This document shows positions 6,267 to 10,553 of a stretch of 10,553 nt of DNA, piece by piece. Under the pieces are notes generated by a model that had not been told where the DNA came from, did no database searches, and saw only the letters and a list, made by a program, of their open reading frames with translations. The first letter of the stretch is position 1, and each line of letters starts with the position of its first letter. Both the position numbers and the translations under genes were made by a program. Source of the DNA: Acetobacteraceae bacterium (lineage in GTDB: Bacteria; Pseudomonadota; Alphaproteobacteria; Acetobacterales; Acetobacteraceae); the NCBI GenBank assembly GCA_014377905.1, contig JACMOQ010000420.1, forward strand, positions 1 to 10,553. Reading direction: 5' to 3'.

Positions 6267-7358
6267 CTAGGCAGGCTCCAATTCGGTCAGCATGTCGTCC
6301 CCGGTTTCGATGGCGCGCACCCGGCGGAACCGTCGCATCGCCGCCAAGGTTTCAACCCCCCAGCCCGCGACCGCCGACAGGCCGTCGCCGCCGATGATGC
6401 AGGGGGCGTGAAACCAGGCAATCCTGTCGACGAGATTGGCACGCAGCAGAGCCGCCGCAAGCCCCGCGCCGCCCTCGGCAAGCACCCGGGTAATGCCGCG
6501 CCCGGCAAGCGCCTGCAATCCCGCGACCAGATCAACGCCAGGTTCGGCTTGTGGCAGGTCAATGACCACGCAGCCGAGATTGCTCAACGCGGCGTGGCGG
6601 GCCCGGTCGGCGTCGGCCCGGGCGAGGACCCAGACCGGGGACTGGCCAGCAGTGCGGACCAGCCGCGAGGTCAGCGGAAGGCGCAGATGGCTGTCGGCGA
6701 CGACGCGAACCGTGGGGACAGATTTATAGCCCTCAATCCGGCAGGTGAGGTCGGGGTCATCACCCAGCACGGTACCAATCCCGACCAGAACCGCATCGTG
6801 GCGGCCGCGCAGCGCATGGGCGGCGCGGCGCGCGTCGGCGCCGGTGATCCACTGGCTTTCGCCTGTCCGCGTGGCGATGCGGCCATCGATTGTGCTGGCG
6901 AGTTTAAGGGTGAGGAATGGGCGGTTGCGGGTGATGCGGCTGATCAGCCCCTCGGCGACCTCATGCGCGTCCGCCGTCATTACGCCCTCGATCACCTCGA
7001 TCCCGGCATCGCGCAGCCGGGCGATGCCGGCGCCGTTCACCCGTGCATCGGGATCGCGAACGCCAACCACCACCCGCGCGATGCCGGCCGCGATCAGCGC
7101 ATCGGCGCAAGGTGGGGTGTGGCCGTGAAAGCAGCATGGTTCGAGGCTGACATAGGCGGTGGCGCCGCGTGCGGCATCGCCCGCCATTGCCAGGGCCTGC
7201 GGCTCGGCATGCGGTCGGCCGCCAGGCGCGGTGCTGCCACGCCCAACCACCTGGCCGTCGCGCACGATCACGCAGCCAACCGACGGGTTGGGCCAGGTAT
7301 TGCCAATGCCGCGACGGGCAAGGGCGAGGGCGGAACTCATGTGGGAGGGGTCGATCAT
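6267..7358 (-). CDS. ribD: Bifunctional pyrimidine deaminase/reductase RibD
   Basis: RibD performs two consecutive riboflavin steps: deamination of the diaminopyrimidine product of GTP cyclohydrolase II, then NADPH-dependent reduction of the ribosyl side chain. Numbered from ATG 7358 (363 residues, typical), the deaminase domain has NPSVGCVIV (24-32) and the zinc site HAE (50-52) with EPCCFHGHTPPC (73-84), ligands His50, Cys75 and Cys84. The reductase domain starts near 147 with LTLKLASTIDGRIAT (149-163), then GESQWITGADAR, and ends with LAEGGAGL and an IIGGDG loop. ATG 7358 is preferred because AGGA lies six bases upstream and the family motif starts soon after. ATG 7379 would add seven residues and sit three bases after the nrdR stop. 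It is flanked by nrdR (24-base gap) and ribE (abutting). Confidence 0.95.
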   Translation of the reverse strand: MIDPSHMSSALALARRGIGNTWPNPSVGCVIVRDGQVVGRGSTAPGGRPHAEPQALAMAGDAARGATAYVSLEPCCFHGHTPPCADALIAAGIARVVVGVRDPDARVNGAGIARLRDAGIEVIEGVMTADAHEVAEGLISRITRNRPFLTLKLASTIDGRIATRTGESQWITGADARRAAHALRGRHDAVLVGIGTVLGDDPDLTCRIEGYKSVPTVRVVADSHLRLPLTSRLVRTAGQSPVWVLARADADRARHAALSNLGCVVIDLPQAEPGVDLVAGLQALAGRGITRVLAEGGAGLAAALLRANLVDRIAWFHAPCIIGGDGLSAVAGWGVETLAAMRRFRRVRAIETGDDMLTELEPA

Positions 7359-7364
7359 CCGGTT

Positions 7365-7368
7365 TCCT
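7365..7368 (-). promoter_or_regulatory. Shine-Dalgarno that supports the ribD start at 7358
   Basis: AGGA (within TTAGGAAA) on the minus strand, six bases before ATG 7358. The alternative ATG at 7379 lies upstream of this site and has no comparable motif. Confidence 0.55.
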
Positions 7369-7382
7369 AACGCGACCATAGG

Positions 7383-7838
7383 TTATTCCGGCGCACCCAA
7401 TTCACCTAAAAACGCCTCGAAATCCTTGGCTTCGCGGAAATTCCGGTAAACCGACGCGAAGCGCACATAGGCGACCGCATCGACCTCCTTCAAGGTCTCC
7501 ATCACCATTTCACCGATCTGCTTGCTGGGGATTTCAGCCTCGCCCGACGCTTCCAACTGGCGCACGATCCCGTTGACGATGCGTTCCATGCGTTCATCAT
7601 TGACCGGGCGCTTGCGCAGCGCGATGCGGATCGAGCGGGCCAATTTGTCGCGATCGAATGCCACCCGGCGCTGGTCGGTTTTCACCACCACCAATTCGCG
7701 CAACTGCACCCGTTCGACGGTGGTAAAGCGCTGCGAGCAGCCGGCGCAGGACCGTCGCCGTCGGATCGCCGAGCCGTCTTCCGATGGGCGGCTATCTTTT
7801 ACCTGGGTATCCTCGTTGCCGCAGAACGGGCAGCGCAT
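7383..7838 (-). CDS. nrdR: Transcriptional repressor NrdR
   Basis: NrdR senses ATP/dATP and represses ribonucleotide reductase operons by binding paired NrdR boxes. Numbered from ATG 7838, the 151-residue protein has the N-terminal zinc ribbon with Cys3-x2-Cys6 and Cys31-x2-Cys34, and the signature RRRRSCAGCSQRFTT (26-40). An ATP-cone follows from about 46 to 136, with VVVKTDQRRVAFDRDKL at its start and DAVAYVRFASVYRNF at its end, which is the usual family ending. Length fits (150-160). A longer in-frame start upstream would run into glyA and precede the universal MRCPFCG opening. ATG 7838 lies two bases after the glyA stop (TAGAAATG). I see no obvious NrdR box pair in the 9592-9666 gap, so self-regulation is not indicated here; nrd targets are presumably elsewhere. 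Confidence 0.97.
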   Translation of the reverse strand: MRCPFCGNEDTQVKDSRPSEDGSAIRRRRSCAGCSQRFTTVERVQLRELVVVKTDQRRVAFDRDKLARSIRIALRKRPVNDERMERIVNGIVRQLEASGEAEIPSKQIGEMVMETLKEVDAVAYVRFASVYRNFREAKDFEAFLGELGAPE

Positions 7839-7840
7839 TT

Positions 7841-9145
7841 CTATTGCCCGGAATAGATTGGGAACGCCCGGCACATCTCTTTCACCCGCGCGGCAATCCT
7901 CGCCTCAATGGCGCTGTTGCTGCCGTCATTGGACGCCGACAACCCATCGACCACTTCACCGATCATCCGGCCGATTTCGATAAACTCGGTAACACCGAAG
8001 CCGCGGGTAGTGCCGGCCGGGGTGCCGAGCCGGACGCCCGAGGTAATCGCCGGCTTTTCCGGATCGGACGGGATGGCGTTTTTGTTGGCCGTCATGTGGG
8101 CGCGTTCAAGGCTGGCTTCGGTGGCCTTGCCGGTGACCCGTTTGGGCCGCAAATCGACCAGCATCAGATGGCTGTCAGTGCCGCCCGAAACGATGGCGAG
8201 GCCCTGTTCGACCAGGGTTGCCGCGAGTGCGCGGGCATTGGCGACAACCTGGTGCTGGTAGATGGCGAATTCCGGCCGCAACGCTTCACCGAAGGCCGCG
8301 GCCTTGCCGGCGATGACATGCATCAGCGGCCCACCTTGCAGACCGGGAAACACTGCCGAATTGATCTTCTTGGCGAGTGCTTCGTCATTGGTCAGAATCA
8401 TCCCGCCGCGCGGGCCGCGCAGGGTTTTGTGGGTGGTGGTGGTGACCACATGGGCGTGCGGCAACGGCGACGGGAAGGCGCCAGCGGCAACAAGTCCGGC
8501 AAAATGAGCCATATCGACCATGAAAATGGCACCGACTTCATCGGCCACCGCGCGAATGCGGGCGAAATCGATGACGCGCGGATAGGCTGATCCGCCGGCG
8601 ATAATCAGCTTGGGCCTTTCGGCGCGGGCCAAGGCTTCCAACTGCTCGTAATCCAGCAATCCATCTTCAACCCGCACGCCATATTGCACCGCGCGGAACC
8701 ATTTGCCGGACAAACTGGCGGATGCCCCATGGGTAAGGTGGCCGCCCGCGTCGAGGGACATCCCCATAATAGTGTCACCGGGCTTCACGGTGGCCAGAAA
8801 CACCGCTTGATTAGCCTGGGCGCCCGAATGCGGCTGAACATTAGCAAAACCGCATGAAAAAAGCTTCTTGGCGCGGTCGATCGCCAGAGTTTCCACCACG
8901 TCCATCTCGACACAGCCACCGTAGTAGCGTCGGCCGGGATAGCCCTCGGCGTATTTGTTGGTGAAAACGCTGCCTTGGGCTTCCATCACCGCGGCCGAGA
9001 CAATGTTCTCGCTGGCGATCAATTCGATACCGTCTTGCTGGCGCACCAGTTCACGGGCGAGCGATGCGGCCAGTTCAGGGTCGGACTGGGCGAGGCTGGC
9101 CGAGAAAAAACCCTGCATCACACGCGGCATTGGCTGATCGTTCAT
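7841..9145 (-). CDS. glyA: Serine hydroxymethyltransferase
   Basis: GlyA is a PLP enzyme that converts serine and tetrahydrofolate to glycine and methylene-tetrahydrofolate, the main source of one-carbon units for thymidylate, purines and methionine. The 434-residue protein is of normal length. It shows ELIASENIVS (41-50), TNKYAEGYPGRRYYGGC (62-78), NVQPHSGAQAN (102-112), SLDAGGHLTHG (130-140), VDMAHFAGL (210-218, including the PLP-contact Asp211 and His214), and TTTTHKTLRGPRGG (235-248), in which Lys240 forms the internal aldimine. The ATG at 9145 overlaps the rpiB TGA by four bases (ATGA), with GAGGG seven bases upstream; frames further upstream read into rpiB and are out of family. It lies two bases before nrdR, a common neighbour in alphaproteobacteria. 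Confidence 0.97.
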   Translation of the reverse strand: MNDQPMPRVMQGFFSASLAQSDPELAASLARELVRQQDGIELIASENIVSAAVMEAQGSVFTNKYAEGYPGRRYYGGCVEMDVVETLAIDRAKKLFSCGFANVQPHSGAQANQAVFLATVKPGDTIMGMSLDAGGHLTHGASASLSGKWFRAVQYGVRVEDGLLDYEQLEALARAERPKLIIAGGSAYPRVIDFARIRAVADEVGAIFMVDMAHFAGLVAAGAFPSPLPHAHVVTTTTHKTLRGPRGGMILTNDEALAKKINSAVFPGLQGGPLMHVIAGKAAAFGEALRPEFAIYQHQVVANARALAATLVEQGLAIVSGGTDSHLMLVDLRPKRVTGKATEASLERAHMTANKNAIPSDPEKPAITSGVRLGTPAGTTRGFGVTEFIEIGRMIGEVVDGLSASNDGSNSAIEARIAARVKEMCRAFPIYSGQ

Positions 9146-9591
9146 GCGAATTCCCTCGGCATCAGTTTGGCGAGGCGGGCCGTATGGCGACCGCCGTCGA
9201 ATTTGGTGGACAGGAAGGCCGTCAGGATATCGAAGGCGAGTTCTTCCCCGATCAACCGACCAGCCAAGGCGATCACGTTGGCGTCGTTGTGGGCGCGGGT
9301 GAGCCGCGCGGTGGTGGCTTCGGACGCCTGAGCGCACCGGATTTCGGGGTGGCGGTTGGCGGCGATCGCCATGCCAACGCCGGTGCCGCAGATCAAGACC
9401 CCAAAGCGGGCGCGCCCGGCAATGACTTCTGCGCAGACGTCATGGGCATAATCAGGGTAATCCACCCGATCGGCGTTGGGGCAACCGAGGTCGCGTACAT
9501 CGTGCCCCGCATCGTGCAGGAAGGCCACGAGAGCGGTTTTTAGTCGAAAGCCGCCGTGGTCGGCGGCGATAGCTATCAGATGATGAACCAT
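9142..9591 (-). CDS. rpiB: Ribose 5-phosphate isomerase B
   Basis: RpiB interconverts ribose 5-phosphate and ribulose 5-phosphate; the latter is the substrate of the DHBP synthase domain encoded four genes downstream. The 149-residue protein is of the RpiB/LacAB family and typical in length. It has AADHGGF (9-15), DYPDYA (44-49), LICGTGVGMAIAANR (66-80), in which Cys68 corresponds to the catalytic base Cys, and RAHNDANVIALAGR (99-112), in which His101 matches the ring-opening histidine. The CGTGVG sequence and lack of LacA/LacB features favour RpiB. ATG 9591 lacks an obvious Shine-Dalgarno. It is the first gene of the operon and begins 43 bases after the end of the terminator T-rich tract that closes the upstream M48 gene stem-loop region. 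Confidence 0.94.
   Translation of the reverse strand: MVHHLIAIAADHGGFRLKTALVAFLHDAGHDVRDLGCPNADRVDYPDYAHDVCAEVIAGRARFGVLICGTGVGMAIAANRHPEIRCAQASEATTARLTRAHNDANVIALAGRLIGEELAFDILTAFLSTKFDGGRHTARLAKLMPREFA
9153..9157 (-). promoter_or_regulatory. Shine-Dalgarno of glyA
   Basis: GAGGG on the minus strand, seven bases before ATG 9145 and within the 3' end of rpiB. It confirms the start at 9145 and is consistent with strong, coupled translation. Confidence 0.6.
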
Positions 9592-9623
9592 AGTGACCGT
9601 CTACCACGCGGGCACGCGTCGGC

Positions 9624-9665
9624 AAAACCAGAAACCGCGCATGGGTGCAAGGCCGCCATGCGCGG
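9624..9665 (-). terminator. Intrinsic terminator of the M48 metallopeptidase gene
   Basis: On the minus strand, two bases after the M48 stop, a perfect 10-bp GC-rich stem is formed by CCGCGCATGG (9665-9656) and CCATGCGCGG (9644-9635), with an 11-base loop. It is followed at once by the T-rich tract TTTCTGGTTTT (9634-9624). This is a good rho-independent terminator and separates the M48 gene from the rpiB-to-MFS block. Confidence 0.8.
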
Positions 9666-9666
9666 C

Positions 9667-10553
9667 TCAACGGCAGATGGACCGCAGGGCCTGCCATTCG
9701 TCAGGGTCGAGCAATGCTGGGCCGCTGTCACTGGAACCGGTTCCCGCCAGCCGGATAATGCGATCAGGGGTCAGCGGGTGATCACGAAACAAGCTCAGGC
9801 TCGCATTGGTGTCCTGAGCGACACGACTTAACAGATCGCCCAGCGCGGCGGTAGGCCGGCCGAGCGCCCGCATGACCATCACCGAAAAATCGTCGGAGGC
9901 GGTTTCCGCACCACGTGAATAGGCGCTGTTGAGCAAAGTTCTGGCAGCCACCAAGGCGGCTCCTGCGCCTGTGACGTCGCCGAACAGCAGCCCGAGCAAA
10001 TAGCCGGTGCCGCCATCGCGCAGCAGCCGGCGCAGACCGTCGCGATGGGCGACGTGGCCAAACTCATGGGCCAGCACGCCGGCGAGTTCGTCGGGCGAGC
10101 CAGCTTTCCCGATCAGATCGGACAGGATGAAGATGCGACCACCTGGCAATGCAAACGCATTGGGAACGGAAGATTTCAATACCACCGGATCGGGGCGGAT
10201 CGGCAGTTTTGCCGCCAATTGCAGCTTGGCGACCAGCTTGCCGAGGGCGGCAATACCCGCGGGGGCGGTGCATTCGGTACCGCCGAACAGCGCCCGAACC
10301 TGCCCATCCACCGCTTGCCCCAACGGCTTTTCCCATGACAGCGGCAGTAGTTCGGTGACCTGATCGGCAATTATTGGTACTCCGAACCAGATCATACCAA
10401 TAATCGCCGCGGTGGCCGCGAATGACCAGGCGACGATCCCGCTGACCTTGATGGATGCCCGACCGCCCATGCCGGCGATATCGGGGCAATGGAGCAACAC
10501 CAAGGCTGCGAGGTCGGGCCCTCGGATATCAAGCCGCGCCAGTTCGGCCGCGC
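9667..10553 (-). CDS. M48-family zinc metallopeptidase, membrane-anchored (5' end beyond window)
   Basis: The reading frame stays open from the TGA at 9667-9669 to the right edge, so the gene is cut by the window and its true start is not visible. The TTG at 10503 is probably not the start. The residues before it (ELARLDIRGPDLAAL) continue in frame and resemble the region preceding the membrane segment in M48 homologues that carry an N-terminal beta-rich domain. A transmembrane helix is encoded at about 10450-10375. The zinc site follows: HEFGH at 10068-10054 (two His ligands and catalytic Glu), and the third ligand Glu at 9906-9904 in SRGAETASDDF. FALPGGRIFILSDL and DHPLTPDRI are family motifs. 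It is probably a periplasm-facing protease for membrane or envelope protein quality control; substrate unknown. The catalytic set is complete. Confidence 0.87.
   Translation of the reverse strand, partial: AAELARLDIRGPDLAALVLLHCPDIAGMGGRASIKVSGIVAWSFAATAAIIGMIWFGVPIIADQVTELLPLSWEKPLGQAVDGQVRALFGGTECTAPAGIAALGKLVAKLQLAAKLPIRPDPVVLKSSVPNAFALPGGRIFILSDLIGKAGSPDELAGVLAHEFGHVAHRDGLRRLLRDGGTGYLLGLLFGDVTGAGAALVAARTLLNSAYSRGAETASDDFSVMVMRALGRPTAALGDLLSRVAQDTNASLSLFRDHPLTPDRIIRLAGTGSSDSGPALLDPDEWQALRSICR

Noticed and set aside
5727..7370. Open frame of 547 codons on the plus strand, antisense to ribE and ribD
   Set aside because: It is a shadow of strongly supported enzymes on the other strand. High GC leaves few stop codons, and the translation is low-complexity and rich in Arg, Gly, Asp and Ala, with no recognisable motif.
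9598..9625. Minus-strand promoter candidate TTGCCG - 16 bases - TAGACG before rpiB
   Set aside because: It matches the consensus hexamers at only about four and three of six positions, and GC-rich spacers give such matches by chance. It is discussed as a possibility but not called.
9592..9666. FMN riboswitch upstream of the riboflavin-containing operon
   Set aside because: The gap is shorter than an FMN aptamer, is largely taken up by a terminator, and shows none of the conserved aptamer segments.
10501..10503. TTG as the start of the M48 peptidase gene
   Set aside because: The frame continues open to the window edge and the preceding residues look like part of the family's N-terminal region, so the gene most likely starts outside the window.

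Overview
This window is a GC-rich chromosomal housekeeping segment, most likely from an alphaproteobacterium and plausibly from the Rhodospirillales/Acetobacteraceae side. The basis is gene order (rpiB-glyA-nrdR-ribD-ribE-ribB-ribH-nusB-thiL), a RibB fused to a GTP-cyclohydrolase-II-like domain without zinc ligands, and protein sequence style. The taxon is an inference; no rRNA or tRNA gene is present to anchor it. I see no insertion sequence, phage gene, CRISPR array, tRNA or other sign of recent transfer.

Layout. Positions 1-142 are a leader without a convincing gene. A single plus-strand gene follows (143-1318), a YhiN/RdsA-family flavoprotein. It converges on a long minus-strand block. 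Read in its own direction from 9591 down to 1386, that block is rpiB, glyA, nrdR, ribD, ribE, ribB (fused), ribH, nusB, thiL and an MFS transporter. Nine of the ten genes are linked by stop/start overlaps or gaps of 24 bases or less; the widest gap, 43 bases, is between nusB and thiL. This looks like one ten-gene operon. Its likely end is a hairpin plus T-rich tract at 1335-1388 whose stem contains the MFS stop codon. Upstream, at the right edge, is a separate minus-strand gene for a membrane-anchored M48 metallopeptidase. It is truncated by the window end and is followed by a clean intrinsic terminator (9624-9665). Transcription of the ten-gene block therefore probably starts in the short stretch between that terminator and rpiB.

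How the genes fit together. RpiB feeds ribulose-5-phosphate, the substrate of the DHBP synthase domain of RibB. RibD makes the pyrimidine partner. RibH joins the two into lumazine and RibE dismutates lumazine to riboflavin. The one missing pathway step is GTP cyclohydrolase II: the RibA-like half of the fusion has lost its zinc cysteines, so an intact ribA is expected elsewhere. GlyA (one-carbon units), NrdR (repressor of ribonucleotide reductase genes), NusB (rRNA antitermination) and ThiL (thiamine diphosphate) make this a growth-linked cofactor and nucleotide operon. The terminal transporter has no assigned substrate but, by context, could move a vitamin or precursor.

I found no new biological system here. 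The points worth a second look are the zinc-less RibA domain, the operon-coupled transporter, the terminator that swallows a stop codon, and the short promoter space of a ten-gene operon.
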